Positions 26,421 through 35,206 of a stretch of 64,000 bases of DNA are shown here, one piece after another. A program made the position numbers and the translations under genes. Where the stretch lies: assembly GCF_024594815.1 (NCBI RefSeq), contig NZ_JANJOU010000012.1, forward strand, positions 46,886 through 110,885. The letters run 5' to 3'. The stretch's first letter is position 1, and each line of letters opens with the position of its first letter. The notes beneath the pieces were generated by a model. That model made no database searches, was not told the origin of the DNA, and saw only the letters and a program-made list of their open reading frames with translations. Origin of the DNA: Roseomonas populi. Lineage in GTDB: Bacteria; Pseudomonadota; Alphaproteobacteria; Acetobacterales; Acetobacteraceae.

Positions 26421-26435
26421 GATACAGGCTGTATC
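26421..26435. promoter_or_regulatory. Perfect 15-base palindrome, candidate operator
   Basis: GATACAGGCTGTATC is a perfect 7-1-7 inverted repeat in an otherwise GC-rich 81-base gap, 45 bases before the ATG of the GlcD-type flavoprotein gene. GntR/FadR-family regulators often bind short palindromes such as this in front of hydroxy-acid dehydrogenase genes. No such regulator is encoded next to it. The role is inferred from symmetry and position. Confidence 0.5.
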
Positions 26436-26479
26436 CGCCCTTGACCCGGCCCCCCGGGGCGGCGTTTGGTCCCCCTGCC

Positions 26480-27946
26480 ATGCCCGATACGATCCCGCCC
26501 CGAACCGCCATGCCCCACGAGGTCGCCCCCCTCGCCGAGCCGCTGATGGCGGCGCTGCGGGCCATCCTCGGCCCGCGCGGCATCATCACCGATCCCGCGG
26601 ACCTGGAGCCGCACCTGTCGGACTGGCGCGGCCTCTATCGCGGCGCCTCCCCGGCGCTGATCCGGCCGGCCTCCACCGAGGAGCTCTCGGCGGCGCTGAA
26701 GCTGCTCTACGACGCGGACATCCCGGTGGTGCCGCAGGGCGGGAACACCTCCATGGTCGGCGGGGCCATGCCGGACGAGAGCGGGCGGCAGGTGATCCTG
26801 TCGCTGTCCCGCATGAACCGGATCCGCGACATCGACCCCGTGGACATGACGATGGTGGCCGAGGCGGGGGTGGTGCTGAAGACGGCGCAGGACGCGGCGG
26901 CGGGGGCGGGGTGCCTGTTCCCCCTCTCCCTCGGCGCCGAGGGCACGGCGACGATCGGCGGCGTGCTCTCCACCAATGCCGGGGGCAACACCACGGTCCG
27001 CTATGGCAATGCGCGGGAGCTGATGCTGGGGCTGGAGATCGTGCTGCCCGATGGCGGCGTGATCAACGGGCTGCGGCGGCTGCGGAAAGACAACACGGGT
27101 TACGCGCTGCGCCACCTGATGGTGGGGGCGGAGGGTTCGCTGGGGATCATCACGGCCGCGGTGCTGCGGCTGTTTCCACGCCCGCGGGCGGAGGCGATCG
27201 CCCTCTGCGCCGTGGAGAGCGAGGATGCCGCCCTCTCCCTGTTCCGCCGCTTCCGGGACCGGGACGAGACCGCGGTGCGGGCCTTCGAGTACATGTCCGG
27301 CACGGGGATGGACTTCGCCCTGAAGCACATCGAGGGGGCGACCCTGCCGCTCTCCGAGCGGGCCGACCACTACGTGCTGGTGGACCTTGCCTCCTCCCGC
27401 CCCGACGCCGACCTGCGCGGGCTGATGGAGGCGGTGCTGGAGGAGGCGCTGGACGCGGGCGAGGTGCTGGACGCGGCCCTGGCCGAGAGCGAGGCCCAGC
27501 GCCACGCCATCTGGCGCCTGCGCGAGGAGCACCCGGAGGCGCAGAAGCGGGAAGGGGCGAGCGTGAAGAACGACGTCTCCGTGCCCGTCTCCAAGGTGCC
27601 GGAGATGATCCGCCGCTGCAGCGATGCGCTGCGGGAACTGATCCCGGGCAGCCGCCCCGTGCCCTTCGGCCATATGGGCGACGGCAACATCCACATGAAC
27701 CTGGAGCAGCCGGAGGGGATGGATCCCGCCGAGTTCCTGGCGCGATCCCACGACATTATGGACTGCGTGAACGCCATCGTGCGGGAGCTGGACGGCTCCT
27801 TCAGCGCGGAGCACGGCATCGGCCGGCTGAAGCCGGACATGCTGGCCGACTGGCGCGGGGGAGCGGAGCTGGGGGCGATGCTGCGGATCAAGGCGGCGCT
27901 GGACCCCAAGGGGCTTCTGAACCCCGGCAAGGTGCTGCCGGCCTGA
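26480..27946 (+). CDS. GlcD-type FAD-linked oxidoreductase (2-hydroxy acid dehydrogenase)
   Basis: The product is 488 aa from ATG 26480; ATG 26510 is an alternative start. The FAD-binding type-4 domain shows YRGASPALIRPASTEELSAAL, VPQGGNTSMVGGAMPDE, and GAEGTATIGGVLSTNAGGNTTVRYGN. The C-terminal half has FGHMGDGNIHMNL and AEHGIGRLKPDML, typical of D-lactate, glycolate or D-2-hydroxyglutarate dehydrogenases. It should oxidise a 2-hydroxy acid, passing electrons to quinone or an electron-transfer flavoprotein. The substrate cannot be decided. Its stop shares a base with the next ATG (TGATG at 27944-27948). Confidence 0.92.
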   Translation: MPDTIPPRTAMPHEVAPLAEPLMAALRAILGPRGIITDPADLEPHLSDWRGLYRGASPALIRPASTEELSAALKLLYDADIPVVPQGGNTSMVGGAMPDESGRQVILSLSRMNRIRDIDPVDMTMVAEAGVVLKTAQDAAAGAGCLFPLSLGAEGTATIGGVLSTNAGGNTTVRYGNARELMLGLEIVLPDGGVINGLRRLRKDNTGYALRHLMVGAEGSLGIITAAVLRLFPRPRAEAIALCAVESEDAALSLFRRFRDRDETAVRAFEYMSGTGMDFALKHIEGATLPLSERADHYVLVDLASSRPDADLRGLMEAVLEEALDAGEVLDAALAESEAQRHAIWRLREEHPEAQKREGASVKNDVSVPVSKVPEMIRRCSDALRELIPGSRPVPFGHMGDGNIHMNLEQPEGMDPAEFLARSHDIMDCVNAIVRELDGSFSAEHGIGRLKPDMLADWRGGAELGAMLRIKAALDPKGLLNPGKVLPA

Positions 27947-28761
27947 TGCGCATCGCCACGGCGTTCGGGGCGGCCAGCCTGGTCGCCCTTCTTCTTTCCG
28001 CCTGCGCGGAGCGGGCGCCGCGGCCCTGGACGGAGAGCACGCCGACCCGGACGCCGGAGCCGGGCGAGCGCCTGCCCGACCTGCCCGATGCCTTCCGCGC
28101 GGAGCTGCGCGGCGGGCACGCGCCCGGCTGCCCCCTGCGGGGCAACGCCGTCTATCTCGGGGATGGGCGTTTCCTGACGGCGGCGCATCTGGTGGATGGC
28201 ATCGTGCCGCGCCTGCGCCACTGCGGGGGCACCCCCATCCCCACCACCGTGCGCTACGCCGGCCGTACCCTGGCCGTGCGGCCCCTGCGGGTGGGGGAGG
28301 GTTATCTGGAGCCCGGCGTGGGGCCCCTCTACAAGGGGGGGGAGGACCTGGCGCTGCTCCAGGCCTCAGCCAGCCCGCCCGGGCCCGCGGCGCGGCCCTG
28401 CGGGGCGGGGCCGGCGCCGGGGCAGGCCGTGCGGATCTCCTCCTCCTCCCAGCAGGGGCTGGCGAAGGCGGGGGCGATGGTGCCGGAGACCCGGAAGGCG
28501 GACGGCGCCTATGCCGACATCGCCCTGCCCATGGCCGAGGGGGAGTCCGGGGCGGGGGTCTTCGACCCGGATACGAACTGCCTGCTGGGCATCGTCAGCC
28601 ACCGGCCGGATTCCACGCCCGACCACTCCCGCATCGTTCCCGCCAGCACCATCCGGACCTTCCTGGGGGCGGAGGGGGTGGCGGACCTGTCCGGCCCCAG
28701 CGGGAGCCCCAGTGGAGCCCCCAGGGGGCTCCGCCCCCTTGAACCCCCGCCAGGAGGCTGA
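27946..28761 (+). CDS. Trypsin-like serine protease lipoprotein with repeat-encoded tail
   Basis: The 271 aa protein has a lipobox LLLSAC (Cys about residue 20). The S1-type catalytic residues are intact: His81 in TAAHLVDG, Asp134 in GEDLALL and Ser201 in GESGAGVFD. It is a small periplasmic or surface serine protease of the V8/trypsin type. The last about 15 residues, GAPRGLRPLEPPPGG, and the TGA stop come from the dispersed hairpin element that begins at 28711. The gene is therefore probably older than its present end. ATG 27946 is coupled to the flavoprotein stop. Confidence 0.85.
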   Translation: MRIATAFGAASLVALLLSACAERAPRPWTESTPTRTPEPGERLPDLPDAFRAELRGGHAPGCPLRGNAVYLGDGRFLTAAHLVDGIVPRLRHCGGTPIPTTVRYAGRTLAVRPLRVGEGYLEPGVGPLYKGGEDLALLQASASPPGPAARPCGAGPAPGQAVRISSSSQQGLAKAGAMVPETRKADGAYADIALPMAEGESGAGVFDPDTNCLLGIVSHRPDSTPDHSRIVPASTIRTFLGAEGVADLSGPSGSPSGAPRGLRPLEPPPGG

Positions 28762-28921
28762 GCCTCTTGGACCTGCATCGGGCTGCCGCTGCGCCGTCCT
28801 GACGCGATGTCCCCGTGGGGACTTCCCCTTTCCTGCCCTCGCGGTCGCCCCGGGACCTGGGTTCGGGGCGTGCCGTGAAGTAAATTATTTCAAGCAGATA
28901 GAAAAAGATGATGGTGAGGGG
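28711..28921 (+). repeat. Dispersed multi-hairpin element, copy A
   Basis: Copy A overlaps the end of the protease gene and fills most of the 230-base gap before lptF. Its parts are hairpin 1, AGGGGGC (28723-28729) with GCCCCCT (28733-28739). Hairpin 2 is CAGGAGGC-TGA-GCCTCTTG (28751-28769). A 21-base core at 28769-28789 is shared with copy B, followed by CCGCTGCGCCGTCCTGACGC shared with copy C. Hairpin 3 is GCCCCG/CGGGGC (28847-28869). A distal AAGATGATGGTGAGGGG ends the copy. The rest of the gap is AT-richer (AAATTATTT near 28882). Confidence 0.75.
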
Positions 28922-28991
28922 GGCGGGCGCCGCCCTTCGTCACATCAGGCCATTTGCCCCGGGATGGACGGATGGATAGTTTGCGCGCCCC

Positions 28992-30185
28992 ATGAGCCGC
29001 GTCACGCGCTACATCTCGAAGCAGATCGCCCTTTCCCTCCTGGCCGTCACGGTCGGGCTGGCGGCGCTGATCTGGCTGACCCAGTCGCTCCGCTTCATCG
29101 AGCTGGTGCTGGACCGCGGCCTGTCCTTCGCCGTCTTCCTGGAACTGACGGGGCTGCTGCTGCCCTCCTTCTTCGCGGTGATCCTGCCCATCACGACCTT
29201 CGTGGTGACGCTCTTCACCTATGTCCGCCTCTCCTCGGACCGGGAGCTTGTGGTGATGCGGGCGGCCGGGCTGTCCGACTGGCGGCTGGCGCGGCCGGCC
29301 CTGCTCGTGGCCACCCTGGCGACCGTGGTGGGGCTGGTGCTGCAGACCTGGCTGGTGCCGATCTCCCACGCCGCCTTCCGGGAGTGGCAGTACGAGATCC
29401 GCAATCAGATGGCCGCCATCCTCGTGCAGGAGGGGGTGTTCAGCAGCGTCTCCAGTGACCTGACCGTCTATGCGCGGGCGAGGGAGCGGGACGGGACCCT
29501 GCGCGGCATCCTGATCCACGACATGCGTGAGCCCGGGGCGCCCGTGACCATCCTGGCGGAGCGCGGGGTGATCCTGCCGAGCAACAACGGGCCGCGCGTG
29601 ATCCTGCTGAACGGCCAGCGCCAGCAGATGGAGCGGGCCGTGCCGCCGAATTCCCCGCCGGGAACCCCGGCGCAGCCACGCCTCACGGTCCTCGCCTTCG
29701 GGGAGAACAGCGTGGACCTGGCCCGCAGCAACCGGACCGAGGATTCCCGGAACCGCGACAGCCGGGAGCGCTTCGTGGGCGAGCTGCTGAACCCCAACCC
29801 CGAGGAGGGGCTGCAGGAGCGGGACATCCGCAAGTTCCGGGCGGAGGGGCATGGCCGCCTCGCCTCGCCCTTCACCGCCCTGTCCTTCGCGATGGTGGGG
29901 CTGGCGGCGGCGCTGGCCAGCGCCTTCCGGCGCCATGGCGGGGGCATGACCGCGATGGTGGCGGTGGGCGCGGTGGTGGGGCTGCTGGCCCTGGGGCTGG
30001 CCGTGGGGAACCTGGCCGCGCGAGACAACCGCTTCATCCCGCTGATCTGGATCCACGCGATCGGGCCGGGGCTGACGGCGGCCTGGGTGCTCTCCGGCGC
30101 GCCGGGCTGGCCGCGCCGCGCCCCGCCCATGCCCGCGGCCCGGCCGGCGGGAATCGTGCTGCCCCGAGGGGCCGCCGCGGAGTGA
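28992..30185 (+). CDS. lptF: LPS export permease LptF
   Basis: The 397 aa protein starts TRYISKQIALSLLAVTVGLAALIWLTQSLRFIELVLDRGL, the LptF N-terminal membrane helices. A large periplasmic jellyroll (about 140-300) is followed by three C-terminal helices (SPFTALSFAMVGLAAALAS and after). With LptG it forms the transmembrane part of the LptB2FG ABC transporter, which pulls LPS from the inner membrane. It is coupled to lptG by a 4-base overlap (GTGA at 30182-30185). The lptF-lptG-lptD order is conserved in alphaproteobacteria. Confidence 0.95.
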   Translation: MSRVTRYISKQIALSLLAVTVGLAALIWLTQSLRFIELVLDRGLSFAVFLELTGLLLPSFFAVILPITTFVVTLFTYVRLSSDRELVVMRAAGLSDWRLARPALLVATLATVVGLVLQTWLVPISHAAFREWQYEIRNQMAAILVQEGVFSSVSSDLTVYARARERDGTLRGILIHDMREPGAPVTILAERGVILPSNNGPRVILLNGQRQQMERAVPPNSPPGTPAQPRLTVLAFGENSVDLARSNRTEDSRNRDSRERFVGELLNPNPEEGLQERDIRKFRAEGHGRLASPFTALSFAMVGLAAALASAFRRHGGGMTAMVAVGAVVGLLALGLAVGNLAARDNRFIPLIWIHAIGPGLTAAWVLSGAPGWPRRAPPMPAARPAGIVLPRGAAAE

Positions 30186-31321
30186 CCTTTCCCTTCACCT
30201 TCGGGCTCTACGTCGCCCGCCGCTTCTTCGTCATGTGCCTCGTCATGCTGGCGGCGCTGACAGGGCTGGTGGCGCTGTTCGACTTCATCGAACTGCTGCG
30301 CCGCGCCGCCACGCGCGAGGTGGGCTTTGCGACCGTGGCCACCATCGCGGGGCTGCGCGTGCCCTTCGTGGCCACGCAGGTGCTGCCCTTCGCCATCCTG
30401 CTGGGGGGGATCCTGGCCTTCTGGCGCCTGGCCCGCTCCTCGGAGCTGGTGGTGGCGCGGGCGGCGGGGATCTCCGCCTGGGGCTTCCTGACGGGGCCGG
30501 TGATCGTGGCCACGCTGATCGGCGCGGGGGCCACGGCCGGCCTCTCCCCCCTTTCGGCCGCCATGCTGGCGCGGGCGGAGCGGCTGGACGCGGCGGTGCT
30601 GCGGAACCAGTCCGGCACCAGCGCGTTGGCGGGCGGGCGGCTCTGGCTGCGCCAGGCGGACCGGGAGCTGGATCCGCAGGGGGTGGCCATCCTCACCGGC
30701 CGGCCGGTGGCACCTGGCAGCGGCGGCGCGCCCGGGACCGGCGGAACGCCGGGCTTCTTCGGGCTGGAGGAGGTTTCGCTCTGGCGCATCTCCTCCGGGG
30801 ACCGCTTCCTCGGGCGGGTGGAGGCGCCGCGGGCGGCACTGACGAACGGCGCCTGGGTGCTGGAGGATGCCATCGCCTTCGGGCCCGACCGGCAGGCCAG
30901 CCCCGCCCGCACGGTCCGCTTCCCCACGGAGCTGACGCCCGAGCGGATCGAGGACAGCTTCGCCAGCCCCGACACCCTCTCCTTCTGGGTGTTGCCGGAC
31001 TTCATCGCCGTGCTGGAGAATTCGGGCTTCTCGGCGGTTCGGCACCGGCTGCAGTTCCATTCCTTGCTGGCCCTGCCCATGCTGGCGGTCGCCATGGCCC
31101 TTCTCTCCGCCGGATTCTCGATGCGCGAGGCCCGCAAGGGCGGCGTCGCCCAGATGCTGGGGGCGGGCGTGGCGGCGGGCTTCGCCCTGTTCCTGCTGGA
31201 CCGCGTGACGGGCGAGTTCGGCGAGACGGGCACGCTGCCCGTGGTCCTGGCCGCCTGGGCGCCCGCCATGGCCGGCCTGATGTGCGCGGTCGCGCTGCTG
31301 CTTCACCTGGAGGACGGATGA
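30182..31321 (+). CDS. lptG: LPS export permease LptG
   Basis: The 379 aa protein has a GTG start at 30182, four bases inside lptF. It begins TFGLYVARRFFVMCLVMLAALTGLVALFDFIELLRRA, the LptG type, and shows PFVATQVLPFAILLGGILAFWRLARSSELVVARAAG, the coupling-helix region that contacts LptB. It ends with C-terminal membrane helices around GGVAQMLGAGVAAGFALFLL. Its stop overlaps the lptD ATG by 4 bases (31318-31321), so the three lpt genes form one coupled unit. Confidence 0.95.
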   Translation: MTFPFTFGLYVARRFFVMCLVMLAALTGLVALFDFIELLRRAATREVGFATVATIAGLRVPFVATQVLPFAILLGGILAFWRLARSSELVVARAAGISAWGFLTGPVIVATLIGAGATAGLSPLSAAMLARAERLDAAVLRNQSGTSALAGGRLWLRQADRELDPQGVAILTGRPVAPGSGGAPGTGGTPGFFGLEEVSLWRISSGDRFLGRVEAPRAALTNGAWVLEDAIAFGPDRQASPARTVRFPTELTPERIEDSFASPDTLSFWVLPDFIAVLENSGFSAVRHRLQFHSLLALPMLAVAMALLSAGFSMREARKGGVAQMLGAGVAAGFALFLLDRVTGEFGETGTLPVVLAAWAPAMAGLMCAVALLLHLEDG

Positions 31322-33720
31322 CCGACGTGACCGGAGGCAAGTGGGGCTCCCGGGGGCGGATGCCGGGCCGCGCGGTGTCCCGCCGCGCGCGGCTGCTCGG
31401 CGGCGTGGCGCTGGCGGCCACGCTCGTCATCCCGGCGGCCCTTCCCGTGCCCGCCGCGGCGCAGGGCGGGCCGATGGACATCCGGCCGGACCAGCTCGGT
31501 TCCGGGGTCGGGCCGGGCGGGGCGCGCGGCACCCCGTCCTCGCCCGCCGGCCCGGCGGCCCCCACCACGGCCGGCGTGCTGCGCGGCGGCGTGGCGCCGG
31601 TGGACCGCAGCGCGCCCGTGACCTTCACGGCCGACGAGGTGGAGTACGACCAGAACGAGAACCGGGTGACCGCCAGGGGCCATGTGGAGGCCTGGCAGAA
31701 CGAGCGCATCCTGCGCGCCGACCGCTTCACCTACGACCGCGACACCGGCGTCTCCACCGCTGAGGGCAACGTGCAGCTGCTGGAAGCGGACGGGCAGGTC
31801 CTGTTCGCCGAGCGGGCGGAGCTGCAGGGCGGCATGCGGGACGCCATCGTGGAGGGGCTGCGCGGGCTCCTGGCGCAGAACGGCCGCCTGGCCGCCAACG
31901 GCGCCCGGCGCCGCACGCTGGAGGGCGGGGCGGTGGTGATGGACCTGTCCCGCGTCGTGTACTCCTCCTGCGATCTCTGCGAGGAGAACCCGATGGAGCC
32001 GCCGCTGTGGCAGCTCCGCTCCCGCCTGGCGACGCAGGACGGGGAGGCGCGGCGCATCCGTTTCCGCGACGCGACCGTGGACTTCAGCGGGGTGCCGGCC
32101 TTCTACACCCCCTACATGTCCATGCCGGACCCCTCCACGCCGCGGTCCTCGGGCTTCCTCTCGCCCTCCTTCGGGCAGACGAAGTACCTCGGCGGCTTCC
32201 TGGAGACGCCCTACTACTGGGCGATCAACGATTCGAGCGACCTGACCGTAACCCCGGTGGTGACCACGAACACCGCGCCCTTCGCGCACGGCGTGTACCG
32301 GCAGCGCTTCAACTTCGGCGAGGTGAACATCGCGGCCTCCGCCGCCTATCTGGAGGAGCGGGGCAACAGCCCGGAGAAGGGGCTTGGCGGCAGCATCTTC
32401 TCCCGCGGGAACTTCACGATCGACGAGAACTGGAACGCCGGCTTCAGCATCAACCGGGCCTCCAGCCAGACCTACCTGCGCTCCTTCCGGCTACCCTCCC
32501 CGGCGGTGCTGGCGAGCACCGCCTATGCTGAAGGGTACTGGGGCTACAACAGCTACGCCCGGATCAACGCCCTGGCCTTCCAGGGCCTGCGCGAGACGGA
32601 CGACGTGGGGCGCACGCCCTTCGTGCTGCCGAACCTGTACTACGAGCACGTGTTCGGGCGGGATTCGCTGGGCGGCACGCTGGTGGCGGACGCCACCGCC
32701 TTCTCGATCTACCGCAGCGAGGGCACGCGGACCCGCCGGGCCGGCACGCGGCTGCGCTACGAGCTGCCGCGCACGGACGGGCTGGGCGCGCAGTGGACCT
32801 TCCGCATGCAGGCGGACGGGCTGGGCTACAACGCCGACAAGCTGGACCAGGTGCCGAACTTCAGCGATGTCAGCAGCGTGACGACGGCCACCGGCAACAT
32901 CCGCGTGGCGCTGGACTGGCGGCTGCCCCTGGTGCGCTCCGCCGGGAGCCTGGGCAGCCAGCTCATCGAGCCGCGGGTGCAGCTGGTGACGGGGCCGAAT
33001 ACCGGGCGACAGACGCGGATCCCGAACGAGGAGAGCCTGGACTTCGAGTTCACGGACACGAACCTCTTCTCCCTCAACCGCTTCAACGGGCGGGACCGGC
33101 AGGAGGGTGGGACGCGGGTGGACGCGGCGATGCGGGGCGCCTGGTTCTTCCCCAATGGCGGCTCGCTGGAAGGCCTCGCCGGGCGGTCCTTCCGGGCCTC
33201 GGACGAGGCGCTGTTCACGGAGAATTCCGGGCTGGAGAAGCGCGCCTCGGACTGGGTGGGGCGGGTCACGGTCGCCCCCACCCCCTGGCTCGACCTGACC
33301 GCCCGCGGGCGCTTCGACGGGGACACGGGGGACCGGCGGATGATCGACACCGCCGCGGGCTTCGGGCTGGACCCGATCGGCCTGCCGCGCACGCGGCTGA
33401 CCACGGGCTACATCTACCACATCCCCAACCCCCTCCAGTCGCCCTCCCGCTACACGCGCGAGGTCTATGCGGGGGCGAGCACGCGGTTCGGCAAGTACTG
33501 GCGCGCCAGCGCCTTCGGGCGCTACGACCTGGAGCTGGACCGCGGCGTCTCCTACGGCACGAGCGCGGCCTACGAGGATGAGTGCTTCATCCTCGAGGGG
33601 CGCTTCTTCCGTTCCCTGGCGGAGAACGCGGTCACGGGCACCACCTATCCCGGTGCCACCACCCTGATCTTCCGCATCTCGCTGAAGACGGTGGGCGACT
33701 TCTCGGCCCGGGCCCTGTGA
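31318..33720 (+). CDS. lptD: LPS-assembly outer-membrane protein LptD
   Basis: The 800 aa precursor has a signal peptide to about AAAQ residue 49 and a Gly/Pro/Ala spacer to about 95. An OstA/LptA-like beta-jellyroll follows (VTFTADEVEYDQNENRVTARGHVEAWQ), then the 26-strand barrel (GFLSPSFGQTKYLGGFLETPYYW onward). It inserts LPS into the outer leaflet with LptE. Cys218 and Cys221 (SSCDLCEE) and Cys756 (DECFILEG) are the visible Cys residues available for the disulfide pairing LptD needs. ATG 31318 overlaps lptG. A hairpin follows its stop. Confidence 0.95.
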   Translation: MTDVTGGKWGSRGRMPGRAVSRRARLLGGVALAATLVIPAALPVPAAAQGGPMDIRPDQLGSGVGPGGARGTPSSPAGPAAPTTAGVLRGGVAPVDRSAPVTFTADEVEYDQNENRVTARGHVEAWQNERILRADRFTYDRDTGVSTAEGNVQLLEADGQVLFAERAELQGGMRDAIVEGLRGLLAQNGRLAANGARRRTLEGGAVVMDLSRVVYSSCDLCEENPMEPPLWQLRSRLATQDGEARRIRFRDATVDFSGVPAFYTPYMSMPDPSTPRSSGFLSPSFGQTKYLGGFLETPYYWAINDSSDLTVTPVVTTNTAPFAHGVYRQRFNFGEVNIAASAAYLEERGNSPEKGLGGSIFSRGNFTIDENWNAGFSINRASSQTYLRSFRLPSPAVLASTAYAEGYWGYNSYARINALAFQGLRETDDVGRTPFVLPNLYYEHVFGRDSLGGTLVADATAFSIYRSEGTRTRRAGTRLRYELPRTDGLGAQWTFRMQADGLGYNADKLDQVPNFSDVSSVTTATGNIRVALDWRLPLVRSAGSLGSQLIEPRVQLVTGPNTGRQTRIPNEESLDFEFTDTNLFSLNRFNGRDRQEGGTRVDAAMRGAWFFPNGGSLEGLAGRSFRASDEALFTENSGLEKRASDWVGRVTVAPTPWLDLTARGRFDGDTGDRRMIDTAAGFGLDPIGLPRTRLTTGYIYHIPNPLQSPSRYTREVYAGASTRFGKYWRASAFGRYDLELDRGVSYGTSAAYEDECFILEGRFFRSLAENAVTGTTYPGATTLIFRISLKTVGDFSARAL

Positions 33721-33736
33721 GCCCTGCGCTGTGAAT

Positions 33737-33760
33737 GCCCTCAAGGGATGCCTTCAGGGC
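33737..33760 (+). terminator. Hairpin between lptD and surA
   Basis: GCCCTCAAGG (33737-33746) pairs with CCTTCAGGGC (33751-33760) with one mismatch and a GATG loop, 17 bases after the lptD stop and 80 bases before surA. There is no T-tract, so it may be a weak terminator or an RNA processing point that lowers surA expression relative to lptD. Confidence 0.4.
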
Positions 33761-33839
33761 GCCCACAGAAACGAAATGCCACGCCGTGCGCCCACCGGGT
33801 CGCTTCAAACCCCGGGCTGCATGGTCTAGGAACCCGGCC

Positions 33840-35189
33840 ATGCGACGTTTCCCCCGTCTCCGCCCGGCCTCTGCCGGTCTCGTCATGGCGCTGCCCGCCC
33901 TTCTCCTCGCGGGCGGCGCGGCCCTGGCCCAGCCCTCGGCCCGGCAGCCCGCGCCCCGCCCGGGGAGCGCCGCGGCGCCCGCCCCCACGCCCGCGGAGAC
34001 GAACCGGATCGTCGCCGTGGTGAACGGCGACGTGGTGACGGAGGCCGAGGTGCGGTCCCGCGCCCGGCTCTTCGCGCTGAACGTGGGGCTGCAGCCCGCG
34101 CCGGACCTGACGGCCCGGATCCGGCCGCAGATCCTGCGCCAGATCATCGAGGAGCGGCTGCGGCTGCAGGACATCCGCCGCCGCCGCATCCCCGTGGGCG
34201 ACGACGAGGTGGCCGAGGCGATCGGCGACATCGAGAAGCGCAACGGCCTGCCGCCCGGGGGCCTGCGGGCCCAGCTGCGCGAGGCAGGGATCGAGCCGCG
34301 GGTGCTGTACGACCAGCTCCGGTCCCAGCTGGGCTGGGGCCGGCTGATCCGCGGGATGCTGGGCCCGAACGCCGAGCCCTCGCCGGAGGCGGTGCAGGAG
34401 GCGGTGGCGGCCCATGCCGCGCGGGTGGGCCAGCCGGAGTACCAGGTGTCCGAGATCTTCGTGCCCGTGGAGAACCCTTCCTCCGCCGGGGAGACGAAGC
34501 GCTTCGTGGACGACGTGATCACCCGGCTGCGCCAGGGCCTGCCCTTCGCGCTGGCCGCCACCCAGTTCAGCCAGAGCCAGACGGCGCTGCAGGGCGGCGA
34601 CCTCGGCTGGATCAGCGCGAACCAGCTGGACCCGGAGGTGGCCGCGGTGGTGCAGCGCATGCCGCCCGGCGCCGTCTCCAACGCCGTGGAGGTGCCGGGG
34701 GGCTACCAGATCGTCCAGCTCCGCGCCAAGCGCGAGACGGGGCGCGAGAACGCGACGATGGTGACGCTGCGCCAGGCCTTCCTGCCCTTCTCCACGCCGC
34801 TGGATCCCCAGAACCCGACGGAGCAGCAGCGGGCGGTGCTGACGCGCGCCCAGGCGATCAAGGGCGGCTGCGACGCGGTGGAGGCGGCGAACCGCGCCGC
34901 CGGCAACGTGCGCCCGGCCGATCCGGGCGGGGAGGTGCGGCTGGAGACGCTGGGCCCGCCGGCGCTGCGGCAGCTGGTGGCGGGCCTGGCGCCCGGGCGG
35001 ACGAGCCAGCCCATCGTGACGCCGGACGGGATCCTGGTGATCGCCGTCTGCGCGAAGGAGACGAAGAACCTCGCCACCTTCACGCCCGAGATGGCGAAGC
35101 AGCAGATCATGCGCGACCGGGCGGAGAATCTTTCCCGCCAGCAGAGCCGCGACCTGCGCCGCCGCGCGACGATCGAGATGCGCGGCTGA
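33840..35189 (+). CDS. surA: Periplasmic chaperone/peptidyl-prolyl isomerase SurA
   Basis: The product is 449 aa from ATG 33840 ([13 protein letters not shown]) with a signal peptide ending near ALAQ. Residues about 55-175 are the SurA N-terminal chaperone domain ([35 protein letters not shown]). A parvulin domain follows at about 200-297 ([46 protein letters not shown]). A second, degenerate parvulin-like stretch lies at about 310-420. It escorts outer-membrane proteins such as LptD to the BAM complex, which fits its place after lptD. Confidence 0.93.
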   Translation: MRRFPRLRPASAGLVMALPALLLAGGAALAQPSARQPAPRPGSAAAPAPTPAETNRIVAVVNGDVVTEAEVRSRARLFALNVGLQPAPDLTARIRPQILRQIIEERLRLQDIRRRRIPVGDDEVAEAIGDIEKRNGLPPGGLRAQLREAGIEPRVLYDQLRSQLGWGRLIRGMLGPNAEPSPEAVQEAVAAHAARVGQPEYQVSEIFVPVENPSSAGETKRFVDDVITRLRQGLPFALAATQFSQSQTALQGGDLGWISANQLDPEVAAVVQRMPPGAVSNAVEVPGGYQIVQLRAKRETGRENATMVTLRQAFLPFSTPLDPQNPTEQQRAVLTRAQAIKGGCDAVEAANRAAGNVRPADPGGEVRLETLGPPALRQLVAGLAPGRTSQPIVTPDGILVIAVCAKETKNLATFTPEMAKQQIMRDRAENLSRQQSRDLRRRATIEMRG

Positions 35190-35206
35190 GCCGGGAGGCC
35201 GGGGGC

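Noticed and set aside
28880..28911. AT-rich patch before lptF as a phage attachment site or horizontally acquired DNA
   Set aside because: It falls in the diverged part of repeat copy A and no integrase, tRNA or mobile gene is nearby.
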